Positions 23,664-30,547 of a stretch of DNA of 64,000 nt are shown one piece after another. The position numbers and the translations under genes are program-made. The notes below the pieces were generated by a model, which worked only from the letters and a program-made list of their open reading frames with translations, was not told where the DNA came from and ran no database searches. Where the stretch lies: assembly GCA_907163375.1 (NCBI GenBank), contig CAJQUW010015583.1, positions 1-64,000 of the forward strand, read 5' to 3'. This stretch comes from Prostheceraeus crozeri. Lineage: Eukaryota; Platyhelminthes; Polycladida; Euryleptidae. Position 1 is the stretch's first letter, and the number at the start of each line of letters is the position of its first letter.

Positions 23664-23987
23664 ATGCAGTGGTACTTGATTGTAGCACAACTGGTTTTCG
23701 AGCTATGTCTGCTCACTCTCGAAGTATATTCCTTCTGTACATGCGTCTATTATTTAGAAAAGGCTAGCAAATTCATATCTTCAAAAAGACTTGCTATAGA
23801 CATCAGTAACGGTGAAACTATGTGTTGCGATGTATGTAAGCGAAAGGATGGAAATGAAAAGCGCATCTTCAAGAGATGTAAGCATGCTTTTTGTCAACGC
23901 TGTTTCATACGTAATTGCATTCAACTTTGCCAATGTAACCACTGTGATATTGCTCATTTCGAGTGTCACTTATGTCGCAATAGTTAG
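23664..23987 (+). CDS. Membrane-anchored RING-finger protein
   Basis: 107 residues. Residues ~4-32 are strongly hydrophobic (WYLIVAQLVFELCLLTL), a likely membrane segment. The C-terminal half has CCDVCKRKDGNEK, then KRCKHAFCQRCF and further Cys pairs, a good C3HC4-type RING. Known role of such proteins: E3 ubiquitin ligase, often altering host proteins in large DNA viruses (inference here). The ATG chosen is the first in frame; it lies 3 bases after the previous stop. Confidence 0.65.
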   Translation: MQWYLIVAQLVFELCLLTLEVYSFCTCVYYLEKASKFISSKRLAIDISNGETMCCDVCKRKDGNEKRIFKRCKHAFCQRCFIRNCIQLCQCNHCDIAHFECHLCRNS

Positions 23988-23991
23988 TACC

Positions 23992-23999
23992 TATGCAAA
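23992..23999 (+). promoter_or_regulatory. ATGCAAAT motif before the basic-protein gene
   Basis: It lies 40 bases upstream of the ATG at 24039. One of six ATGCAAA motifs before gene starts in this element. Confidence 0.45.
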
Positions 24000-24038
24000 T
24001 GTGGTAAAGATAGGTTTTAGCAAAGACTAACACGGAAA

Positions 24039-24395
24039 ATGGCGAAACGTAAAATGACGAAACGTAAAAGTCAAAAGTTTTCTTCAGCCATTCAAGCTCT
24101 CCGACGAATGAAAGCAAATCAGCGATACAATGCTATACGACATGCTAACGATAAATTCATTTGTGAAATTATTTCTCATGTGAGGAAGTTGAGGACGAAG
24201 AAATTAGCGCCAAAACAACGAAAGTTACTTAAGCGATATGCTACGAAATTGCGTTTCATCTCCAATCCTAAAGTCACCCTTCAAAGAAAGAGGAAAACTC
24301 TAACACAAAAGGGCGGTTTCCTTTCAGCAATACTTCCAATGATAGCTCCTGCCGTGGGCAACCTATTGGGTAATATCTTTGGCTCTAAGCGTTAA
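24039..24395 (+). CDS. Small basic protein with C-terminal hydrophobic helix
   Basis: 118 residues, very rich in Lys/Arg (starts MAKRKMTKRKSQK) and ending in GGFLSAILPMIAPAVGNLLG, an uncharged membrane-active or amphipathic helix. This composition matches the small core/minor virion proteins of Polintons and adenovirus-like entities, which condense DNA and can disturb membranes. No enzyme motif. The stop is 31 bases before the ATPase start. Confidence 0.65.
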   Translation: MAKRKMTKRKSQKFSSAIQALRRMKANQRYNAIRHANDKFICEIISHVRKLRTKKLAPKQRKLLKRYATKLRFISNPKVTLQRKRKTLTQKGGFLSAILPMIAPAVGNLLGNIFGSKR

Positions 24396-24397
24396 TT

Positions 24398-24405
24398 ATG
24401 CAAAT
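24398..24405 (+). promoter_or_regulatory. ATGCAAAT motif before the ATPase gene group
   Basis: It lies 22 bases upstream of the ATG at 24427, between two tightly packed genes. Confidence 0.45.
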
Positions 24406-24426
24406 GTTGAATCTCAAAGTAATAAA

Positions 24427-25044
24427 ATGGATTTCAGACTTCAATGTGATAAAGTTCTGACTGTATCAGGTCCATCTCATGCAGGTAAAACTGTTTTCAC
24501 GCTGAATTTATTGGATAAAAGAAGGGAGTTGTTTAAGGAACCTATCAATCGAGTGATTTGGTGTTATGGTATTTATCAACCGTCGCTGTTTCAGGAATTG
24601 CAAAGTCGCAACTTTATTCGACATGAAGGAATTATTCCAGTGGATAAACTTCAGTCTAATGATGTTGTTGTATTGGATGATTTATTAAAAGAAAGTAAGA
24701 ATTCAAAAGATGTTACAGATATGTTCACTCGCGCAGCACACCATAAAAGGTGTTTTATCATCTATATTACACAAAATTTGTTTCCTGATGGAAAAGAAGC
24801 TCGTACACGAAACCTGAATACACACTATTATGCTATTTTCAAGAATCCGCGAGATAAAAGTCAATTTGAAATTTTAGCGCGACAAGTTGCACCCAGAGGA
24901 TCAAAAGCCTTAATTGAAATTTTTCAAGCAGCTACTGAAAAACCATACGGTTACTTATTCATTGACTTTACGCAAGAGTGTCCGGAAGAATTTAGATTTC
25001 GAAGTGATATTTTGAAAACTCCCATGATTATCTACAAACTATGA
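24427..25044 (+). CDS. FtsK/HerA-type genome packaging ATPase
   Basis: 205 residues. Walker A GPSHAGKT at 15-22 and Walker B NDVVVLDDLL at 78-87, then a sensor-like IIYITQN and the segment YYAIFKNPRDKSQFEILARQV typical of the viral A32-like packaging ATPases carried by Polintons. Role: ATP-driven DNA translocation into capsids. The first ATG with the P-loop in register is 24427; the frame also runs upstream without an ATG. Its stop overlaps the next start (ATGA at 25041-25044), so the two genes are probably read from one transcript. Confidence 0.92.
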   Translation: MDFRLQCDKVLTVSGPSHAGKTVFTLNLLDKRRELFKEPINRVIWCYGIYQPSLFQELQSRNFIRHEGIIPVDKLQSNDVVVLDDLLKESKNSKDVTDMFTRAAHHKRCFIIYITQNLFPDGKEARTRNLNTHYYAIFKNPRDKSQFEILARQVAPRGSKALIEIFQAATEKPYGYLFIDFTQECPEEFRFRSDILKTPMIIYKL

Positions 25045-25733
25045 GTTCTTATTCTCGCATGATTGTTATTCCTCAGGATGAATATGTACAATTGACTGCC
25101 ATGCAGCAAGTAAAGCAACCTCTTGCAAATCAAATGTATAGGAAAGAAATAGATTATCAGCAAAATGTTCACATCAAAGATCCACATCGTGCTGTATTAT
25201 TACAATCGGAAACTGTTGAGCAATTGAAAAACTTGAAGAATAAGATGCGTGACTCTGTATCGACTGCTACACCTTTAGCATCTCGCGCACATGCCATATC
25301 TCTTTTCAACAGTATTGAACCACATCTCAATGTAAATGATAGAGGAGAAATCATTACAGATGAAAATAAAGTGATTGATGCTTCACGTTATGAAGACTTG
25401 ATTCAGTATGCGACACGTAGAAAGCGCCGTCAGGGCTATGTTCCACCTGGTTGGTCATACTTTCTTAAACTATTGAAAAAGCATAATGTACCAAAATTTG
25501 CTTTAAATAATGAGACATTGAAAGAACTTGATTCAACAGTGGCTACTACTCCAATGCCTCAGACGATGAAAATGCCAACAAATTGGTTTAAGACGTCACC
25601 TGCTACATCCCCTCCCACACTCACTAAGCAAACAAGAGGAAGAACTCGACGTAGATCTACATCGCCACTAAAACTGGTAAAAGGAAAACGTAAAACAGCT
25701 CCTCCTAGGAAATACATGTTCTCAGACTATTAA
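25041..25733 (+). CDS. Conserved Polinton protein, probable virion component
   Basis: 230 residues beginning MSSYSRMIVIPQDEY. An alpha-helical first half precedes a small domain around RQGYVPPGWSYFLKLLKKHNVPKF and a Pro/Thr/Arg-rich tail (RTRRRSTSPLKLVKGKRK). Proteins with this IVIP-x-x-EY start followed by a basic tail recur next to the ATPase in animal Polintons (from general recall); their function is unknown, with PY/virion-associated roles suggested. The 4-base overlap with the ATPase and the 1-base gap to the next ORF indicate tight coupling. Confidence 0.7.
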   Translation: MSSYSRMIVIPQDEYVQLTAMQQVKQPLANQMYRKEIDYQQNVHIKDPHRAVLLQSETVEQLKNLKNKMRDSVSTATPLASRAHAISLFNSIEPHLNVNDRGEIITDENKVIDASRYEDLIQYATRRKRRQGYVPPGWSYFLKLLKKHNVPKFALNNETLKELDSTVATTPMPQTMKMPTNWFKTSPATSPPTLTKQTRGRTRRRSTSPLKLVKGKRKTAPPRKYMFSDY

Positions 25734-25734
25734 T

Positions 25735-25950
25735 ATGAAGCAGATGTGTTGCTTGCCATGTAATGAGCCGCCAGAGGTGAATGTCGTTGTCACTTGCACT
25801 TGCTGCGCCAGCTCTCATAATGAAACCCCTAAGCAATGTGAACACGATCGCAAAACCGCTAAAGCTAAATGCTGCAGTTGTTGTAAATGTAGAAAGGGAA
25901 GAAAACAAAAAGATGAGAAGGAGGAAAAAGAGTCAGCCGTCATCGACTGA
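25735..25950 (+). CDS. Cysteine-rich small protein overlapping the integrase
   Basis: 71 residues with 13 Cys, most in pairs: CCLPC, CTCC, CCSCCKC, then a Lys/Glu tail. It starts one base after the upstream stop and ends inside the integrase frame, overlapping by 38 bases if the integrase begins at 25913 or by 170 if it begins at 25781. Many paired Cys suggest a zinc or metal site or a disulfide protein. It looks more like real coding than the frame it overlaps, but no family is recognised. Confidence 0.5.
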   Translation: MKQMCCLPCNEPPEVNVVVTCTCCASSHNETPKQCEHDRKTAKAKCCSCCKCRKGRKQKDEKEEKESAVID

Positions 25951-27001
25951 ACGTTTGAAGTCAATCTATTATGATGTAAAACATCCGGCAGGATTTGCAT
26001 CTATCAAGAAATTATCAAAAGCGAGTGGTCTTCCACAATCACAAGTGAAACGATGGTTAAAGGGTCAGGCTACCTATACACTCCACAAACAAGCGAAAAA
26101 GAAGTACCGCACCCGCCATTATATTGTTCATGACATCGATGAACAGTGGCAAGCAGATTTGTGTGATGTTGCCTCCATTTCAAAACATAACTCGGGCAAT
26201 AATTTTATTTTAACCGTCATTGATATTTTCTCGCGTTATGCGTGGGCTCAACCTTTAAAAACTAAAGAAGGGAAAGGAGTAGCAAAAGCATTCCAAACAA
26301 TTTTTCGAGAAGGTCGCATTCCAAAAAGAATTCAGAGTGATCAAGGAAAAGAGTTTGAAAATCAGCATGTGACAAGATTATTTGAGAGGCATGACATTGA
26401 GTTGTTTAGTGTAAAGAGCGCTTATAAAGCTGCACTCGTTGAACGTTTTAATCGCACATTAAAAAATCGCTTGTGGCGACATTTTACTGCCAACTTGACA
26501 CAAAATTGGACAAAGGTTCTACAAGATACACTCCATGCCTACAATCACTCTATCCATCGTTCTATTGGACTCAGACCAGTAGATGTAAATGCTGACAATG
26601 TAGATAAAGTGCGCGAATCATTCCAACGTAAACGCACTCATGTGAAAAGTGATGTGAAAATTGGCGATAAAGTTCGTATCTCAAAAGTGAAAAGTGTTTT
26701 TGCTAAAGGGTACCTCCCGAATTGGACAGAGGAGGTATTTACAGTATCAAGGATTAATCAAAAAGACTCTCCGACCACCTACAAGTTGAAAGATTACGAT
26801 AATGAAGAAATTGAGGGTAGCTTTTACCGCGATGAGATTGAGGTAGTCACTGAAAGTGAAACATATTTGGTAGAGAAAATCATTCGATGTAAAAAACGGC
26901 AAGGTGAAGAATGGTGTCTTGTTAAATGGACTGGTTATCCTTCAAGTATGAACTCTTGGATGCGTCGTGCCGACATCTTTCATCTAAGTGATCGACAGTG
27001 A
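25913..27001 (+). CDS. Retrovirus-like integrase with chromodomain
   Basis: 362 residues from the ATG at 25913; the frame is open with an earlier ATG at 25781, but that extension is compositionally odd and overlaps the Cys-rich ORF. In 25913 numbering: an N-terminal helical DNA-binding region, then the catalytic core with WQADL (D82), SDQGKEF (D143) and VERFNRTLK (E177), a normal D,D-34-E triad, and near the end a chromodomain (YLVEKIIRCKK to LVKWTGYP to SW). Role: cutting and joining the element ends to target DNA, giving the 6-bp duplication seen here. The chromodomain may guide it to modified histones. Confidence 0.95.
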   Translation: MRRRKKSQPSSTERLKSIYYDVKHPAGFASIKKLSKASGLPQSQVKRWLKGQATYTLHKQAKKKYRTRHYIVHDIDEQWQADLCDVASISKHNSGNNFILTVIDIFSRYAWAQPLKTKEGKGVAKAFQTIFREGRIPKRIQSDQGKEFENQHVTRLFERHDIELFSVKSAYKAALVERFNRTLKNRLWRHFTANLTQNWTKVLQDTLHAYNHSIHRSIGLRPVDVNADNVDKVRESFQRKRTHVKSDVKIGDKVRISKVKSVFAKGYLPNWTEEVFTVSRINQKDSPTTYKLKDYDNEEIEGSFYRDEIEVVTESETYLVEKIIRCKKRQGEEWCLVKWTGYPSSMNSWMRRADIFHLSDRQ

Positions 27002-27004
27002 TTC

Positions 27005-27012
27005 ATGCAAAG
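27005..27012 (+). promoter_or_regulatory. ATGCAAAG motif before the capsid gene group
   Basis: It lies 31 bases upstream of the ATG at 27043, just past the integrase stop. The three genes downstream are packed with 2-base or overlapping joints. Confidence 0.45.
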
Positions 27013-27042
27013 TTGTAACTAACAATGTTTAGGGTTTGAGCT

Positions 27043-27498
27043 ATGAATCCAACTGCCTCATTTTATTCACGACCCTCCTACGTAAGTGGTGGAGGACAAA
27101 TTTACATCGGTGCTCGCCGCCAACGTGGAGGTAGCATACTTGGTGCACTGAAATCTGTTGTAGCACCTCTCATATCCAATGTCGGTAGATCTTTAAAACG
27201 AAATGTTTTAAGTAATGCCGTTGGCTTTGCTGGTGATGTTGCTAGTGATCTTTCCAGAGGTAGAAGTTTTAAGAGCAGTTTGTTGAATCGTGGGAAGGAA
27301 CGCGGTTTAAAAACATTGAAGCAGACCATTGCTGGTGTTACTCAAGGAAAGAAATCACCTAAACGAATGAATAAAGGAAGGAGGAAACATCGCGGAGCTG
27401 GTAAGGTGCGATCTTCAGTCAAAAGGCATTCACGCAAACGTCGTAGAGGCTCTAATCATTCATCAGGCGCTAAACGACGACGCTGCTATAACTTCTAA
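27043..27498 (+). CDS. Basic core-like virion protein
   Basis: 151 residues. A Gly-rich start with YIGARRQRGGSILGALKSVV, a hydrophobic/amphipathic middle, then an Arg/Lys-rich tail (KRHSRKRRRGSNHSSGAKRR). The R-Q-R-G-G-x-I-x-G motif followed by an amphipathic stretch and basic tail is common upstream of Polinton capsid genes and resembles adenovirus core or pVI-like precursors; GG sites could be cleaved by the adenain-type protease (inference). The capsid gene starts 2 bases after its stop. Confidence 0.7.
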   Translation: MNPTASFYSRPSYVSGGGQIYIGARRQRGGSILGALKSVVAPLISNVGRSLKRNVLSNAVGFAGDVASDLSRGRSFKSSLLNRGKERGLKTLKQTIAGVTQGKKSPKRMNKGRRKHRGAGKVRSSVKRHSRKRRRGSNHSSGAKRRRCYNF

Positions 27499-27500
27499 TC

Positions 27501-28778
27501 ATGGAGTGTAAAACTTCCGGTTTTTGTTTGTTTGATCAACAAGCCATACAGACAGATATTCTTAGTTCAAGTATTGTAGATTATCATCCTCGAACAGCTG
27601 AGAATGCTGGCCCCATTGAATTTGTTATTCCTGGTGGTAGTGATGACTACATAGATTTGAGTTATGCGATGCTTGATTTGAGGTTTAGAATTCAGCAAGC
27701 AGATGGAACTGCTATTGACGATGCACATAAAGTTGGACTGAACAATTTACCATTGACTACATTACTTCGCGATGTTTCTCTAACGATTGGAGAGCAGCAG
27801 GTGGAAGGTGGTCAAAGCGATTATCCCTATAAATCATATTTCAATCATGTATCACAGTTTCATCCAGCAGCACAAAAAAGTCATATGGAAGCCATGGGAT
27901 GGTACAGAGATGAAGCAGGAAAATTTGATGTTGAAACAAACAGTGGCTTTGTAAAGCGATCTGCTATGATTAAAGATAGTAGAGTATGTCAGCTATATGG
28001 TCCGCTGAATTTAGACTTCTTTAGACAGTCAAAGTTTTTACTCTGTAATACCAGCATGCGACTCAAGCTGACATTGAATAAGCCTGAATTTGCGCTGAAT
28101 GCATTTGCTAAAGTTGACAATTTTAGAATTCATGTGGAAGATATTGCACTTTACATTCGTCGAGTAGTACCGAATCCAAGTGTCATTAGAGGGCATGCTG
28201 AAGGTCTTAACCGCCAAAATGCCATTTACCCCGTTCAGCATACAAAGCTTCTCACCTTTACAATTCCGAAAGATCAAAAGAGTTTCATGAAAGATGGCCT
28301 CTTTCCATCGGAAGCACCGAAGCTCCTCATGGTGGCAATGGTTGAAAATGATGCATTTAATGGTAATATAAAGAAGAATCCTTTCAATTTTAAACACAAT
28401 CAGTTAAGTGAAATTGCTTTACGTGTAAATGGTGTGAGTCATCCTGGTCCACCCTACAAACCAGATTTTGCTTCGGATCAATTTATGCGCAGTTATGTTG
28501 ATTTTATGGATGTCTTTGGCTTTTACAATACGGATGACACCAACGGACTTACTATGAAAGAGTTTAAGAGTGGATATACTATTTATGCATTTGATTTGAC
28601 TGCTGACAGCGATATTAGTGCACCCTATCGTCAAGCGAACGTACCTCATAATATTCGTTTGGATTTGACGTTCAAAAGAACACTAGCTGAGACGATCAAT
28701 GTATTAATTTATGCAGTCTTCGATTCAAATATTGAAATTACAAAGTATCGTGACGTGATTCTTCAGTATAATCGTTAA
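27501..28778 (+). CDS. Major capsid protein (double jelly-roll, hexon type)
   Basis: 425 residues, with the order of motifs seen in the metazoan F54H12.2-like family, which represents Polinton/adintovirus hexon proteins: LFDQQAIQTDI, DYHPRT, PIEFVIPGGSDDYIDL near the start; YPYKSYF; the central NPFNFKHNQL and NGVSHPGPPYKPDF; and FKSGYTIYAFDLT near the end. Role: trimers forming the capsid shell. Its stop overlaps the protease start (TAATG). Full length and intact. Confidence 0.88.
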   Translation: MECKTSGFCLFDQQAIQTDILSSSIVDYHPRTAENAGPIEFVIPGGSDDYIDLSYAMLDLRFRIQQADGTAIDDAHKVGLNNLPLTTLLRDVSLTIGEQQVEGGQSDYPYKSYFNHVSQFHPAAQKSHMEAMGWYRDEAGKFDVETNSGFVKRSAMIKDSRVCQLYGPLNLDFFRQSKFLLCNTSMRLKLTLNKPEFALNAFAKVDNFRIHVEDIALYIRRVVPNPSVIRGHAEGLNRQNAIYPVQHTKLLTFTIPKDQKSFMKDGLFPSEAPKLLMVAMVENDAFNGNIKKNPFNFKHNQLSEIALRVNGVSHPGPPYKPDFASDQFMRSYVDFMDVFGFYNTDDTNGLTMKEFKSGYTIYAFDLTADSDISAPYRQANVPHNIRLDLTFKRTLAETINVLIYAVFDSNIEITKYRDVILQYNR

Positions 28779-29239
28779 TGAGTTGGTTGACTGCTGACGA
28801 TATTAAGACTAAAGTGCAGCGTAATGCAGACGAAGCGACGTTGAAAGCTTTCGATAATGTCTATTCACTCGATACCTTACCACCTGCAGTAAATCACTAT
28901 CCCATCTTTATTGTACTAAACACTCATTCGCAGAATTTAGGCGGTGAGCATTGGAAAGCGATCTTTATTGGAGAAGACCGACGTGGTGAACTATTTGACT
29001 CTCTTGCTCAACCTCCAAATATACCAACACAGCAGTGGTTGAGAAAACATACGCGTCAATATCAGCGAAATGAACGCATACTACAACATCCACTTTCATC
29101 AACGTGTGGTGCTTTTGTACTGTACTTCATCTTAAGACGTTTACATGTATCTCGATTTGCATCTGTTATTCAAAACTTTTCATGTAATCCATCCTCTAAT
29201 GAAAAAATGATTTGTAAGTTCTATCATGATTTGAAATAA
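28778..29239 (+). CDS. Adenain-like cysteine protease
   Basis: 153 residues of the C48/C5 fold: catalytic His58 in GGEHWKAIF, Asp74 in GELFDSL and Cys110 in SSTCGAFVLYF, in the order and spacing of adenovirus-type maturation proteases. Role: processing of virion precursors during assembly. It starts inside the capsid gene stop. An AATAAA overlaps the stop codon (29235-29240), so the capsid group probably ends here. Confidence 0.93.
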   Translation: MSWLTADDIKTKVQRNADEATLKAFDNVYSLDTLPPAVNHYPIFIVLNTHSQNLGGEHWKAIFIGEDRRGELFDSLAQPPNIPTQQWLRKHTRQYQRNERILQHPLSSTCGAFVLYFILRRLHVSRFASVIQNFSCNPSSNEKMICKFYHDLK

Positions 29240-29270
29240 AAACATCATGTTGGAAAAATTGTTTTTTATT
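29235..29270. terminator. Convergent poly(A) signals
   Basis: AATAAA on the + strand (29235-29240) overlaps the protease stop, and TTTATT at 29265-29270 is AATAAA on the minus strand overlapping the stop of the TBP-like gene. Two converging transcripts thus end within 36 bases. Confidence 0.6.
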
Positions 29271-29811
29271 TTACAATCCGCTGGGTACGTACATACTCAA
29301 TGAGATAGTCTAGGATCATATTTGCTTGTACATGAGATTTTAGTCCAGTAATGATCACTTTACTATTATGAAAGATTGCCACATGCACAGGTAACCAACA
29401 ACTAATGAGAGCTGCAGGAAAAAGTTCGGGTTCATAACACAAACTGTAACTGCTGGTACGAATCTTCAAAAATGATAGACTGTCACTCAATTGAGTAGAG
29501 ATCACCATATTGTCCACAGTCAGATTCGACATCACACACCTCTCCCTCTTCCATATCCGACGTAGTAGTCTTTGTAGCTCTAAGCGCATTGACTGCGCCG
29601 ATGAATGAGAAAGGGCGCCGAGAATCTGTACAGTCCCATTTGGGAAGAGTTGAAGATTCCGTGAATTGTTCATCTTCACCACTAACATTTGAGGACGGCC
29701 CGGGTAATACTTGCTGTTTGGAAGCTGTTGGTGTAATGTTGTGAGATCGATTTTGGTGTAGAGTCTGAAGCGACGGAGAATGTTGACGATGGTGTAGTGA
29801 TGGCGCTTCAT
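29266..29811 (-). CDS. TATA-binding-protein-like protein
   Basis: 181 residues from the ATG at 29811, the length of a bare TBP core. Two imperfect repeats follow the TBP saddle pattern. Repeat 1 (~7-83): YTIVNILRRFRLYTKIDL, SKYYPGRPQMLVVKM, LQLFPNGTVQILGALSHSSA. Repeat 2 (~96-175): NLTVDNMVIS, YEPELFPAALI, HVAIFHNSKVIITGLKSHVQA. TBP has (V/I)N(V/I)V, YNP-x-x-FP, IF-x-SGK and TGA-K-S at the same places. The phenylalanines that kink DNA in TBP are only partly kept, so DNA specificity may differ. The frame is open upstream to 29955, but the fold starts at 29811. From 29483 to 29811 the same DNA encodes the C-terminal part of the neighbouring protein in another frame. Confidence 0.75.
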   Translation of the reverse strand: MKRHHYTIVNILRRFRLYTKIDLTTLHQQLPNSKYYPGRPQMLVVKMNNSRNLQLFPNGTVQILGALSHSSAQSMRLELQRLLRRIWKRERCVMSNLTVDNMVISTQLSDSLSFLKIRTSSYSLCYEPELFPAALISCWLPVHVAIFHNSKVIITGLKSHVQANMILDYLIEYVRTQRIVK

Positions 29812-30133
29812 GATGAAAGAATGAGTAAATTGAGCGATGTACCTTCCTTTTATACTTTTCCCAACTACCTTGATGAAATGTGAAGTTAGTATGAAGTTGG
29901 GAATGATAGAGTTGAATTCGCCGATTGTTGACGCGCAGCCAGATGCGATTTCCAATACGTGAATGTCTTTTCATATAGAAGTATTTCAAGTCCTTCATGA
30001 TATGATGTAGAGATTGAAAATGACGATAAGATAAAGCAAACTCTCTTCTCACATTTCCAGTTGAATCTTTGAAATAGACGTTTCGATCATGATCCGTTTC
30101 AATACGTTGTAGGGAATCTAATTTCCAACTCAT
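29483..30133 (-). CDS. PC4-like(?) DNA-binding protein with long tail
   Basis: 216 residues. Residues 1-105 are paralogous to the gene at 30156-30512: W-x-LDSLQ, RDGNV-type FK-x-S-x-G, R-x-(I/F)-x-L-x-x-R-x-F, IM-x-DL-x-YF, WEKY-(R/K)-x-x-HRSI. The pattern 'turn, then G...RGITLT..QF..L' recalls the PC4/p15 ssDNA-binding coactivator fold; this is a guess from pattern. Residues 106-216 form a Ser/Thr/His-rich tail ending in an acidic patch (MEEGEVCDVESDCG); this tail overlaps the TBP-like frame. The paralogue lacks the tail. Confidence 0.6.
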   Translation of the reverse strand: MSWKLDSLQRIETDHDRNVYFKDSTGNVRREFALSYRHFQSLHHIMKDLKYFYMKRHSRIGNRIWLRVNNRRIQLYHSQLHTNFTFHQGSWEKYKRKVHRSIYSFFHHEAPSLHHRQHSPSLQTLHQNRSHNITPTASKQQVLPGPSSNVSGEDEQFTESSTLPKWDCTDSRRPFSFIGAVNALRATKTTTSDMEEGEVCDVESDCGQYGDLYSIE

Positions 30134-30155
30134 GATGTGTGGTAGTCATGTCTGA

Positions 30156-30512
30156 TTAAGATTTGCATAGTAGGGCGATGAACTCACGACGAATAAATGT
30201 CATGATGGAGCGATGTATATATCTTCTATACTTCTCCCAATTGTATTTGCGAAATGAGAAACAGTTTGCGGAATGAGAATGGTAGATTTGAATTTCATTT
30301 CTGTAATGTTGAAGCCAAACTTGATCACCCAAGGAGATGAATCTTAATGTTTCAAAATATTCCAAATCCCTCATGATATCATTGAGGTTGACAAATTGTC
30401 GCCATGTTAATGTAATTCCTCTTGATGTATGACCATGAGAATTTTTGAAATGTACGTTTCCATCACGATCAACTCTGATATATTGTAGAGAGTCCAAAAT
30501 CCAAGTCTTCAT
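30156..30512 (-). CDS. PC4-like(?) paralogue, short form
   Basis: 118 residues from the ATG at 30512. Shares the whole ~105-residue domain with the downstream gene (LDSLQYIRVDRDGNVHFKNS, RGITLTWRQF, NWEKYRRYIHRSI) but ends right after it. A tandem duplication explains the pair. It lies head to head with the + gene at 30548, with only 35 bases between starts, so the two share a compact divergent promoter. Confidence 0.65.
   Translation of the reverse strand: MKTWILDSLQYIRVDRDGNVHFKNSHGHTSRGITLTWRQFVNLNDIMRDLEYFETLRFISLGDQVWLQHYRNEIQIYHSHSANCFSFRKYNWEKYRRYIHRSIMTFIRREFIALLCKS
30161..30168 (-). promoter_or_regulatory. ATGCAAAT motif (minus) before the 30133 gene
   Basis: Reads ATGCAAAT on the minus strand, 27 bases upstream of the ATG at 30133; it overlaps the end of the preceding coding region. 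Confidence 0.4.
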
Positions 30513-30518
30513 GATGTT

Positions 30519-30526
30519 ATGCAAAG
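30519..30526 (+). promoter_or_regulatory. ATGCAAAG motif in the divergent promoter
   Basis: It lies 21 bases upstream of the + strand ATG at 30548 and 6 bases upstream of the minus start at 30512; the only space between two divergent genes. Confidence 0.45.
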
Positions 30527-30547
30527 TTGCAGATTAGCAATATAAAA

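Noticed and set aside
25781-25912. N-terminal extension of the integrase
   Set aside because: Ala/Leu-rich low-complexity stretch with no family counterpart; ATG at 25913 fits the family and leaves the Cys-rich ORF room.
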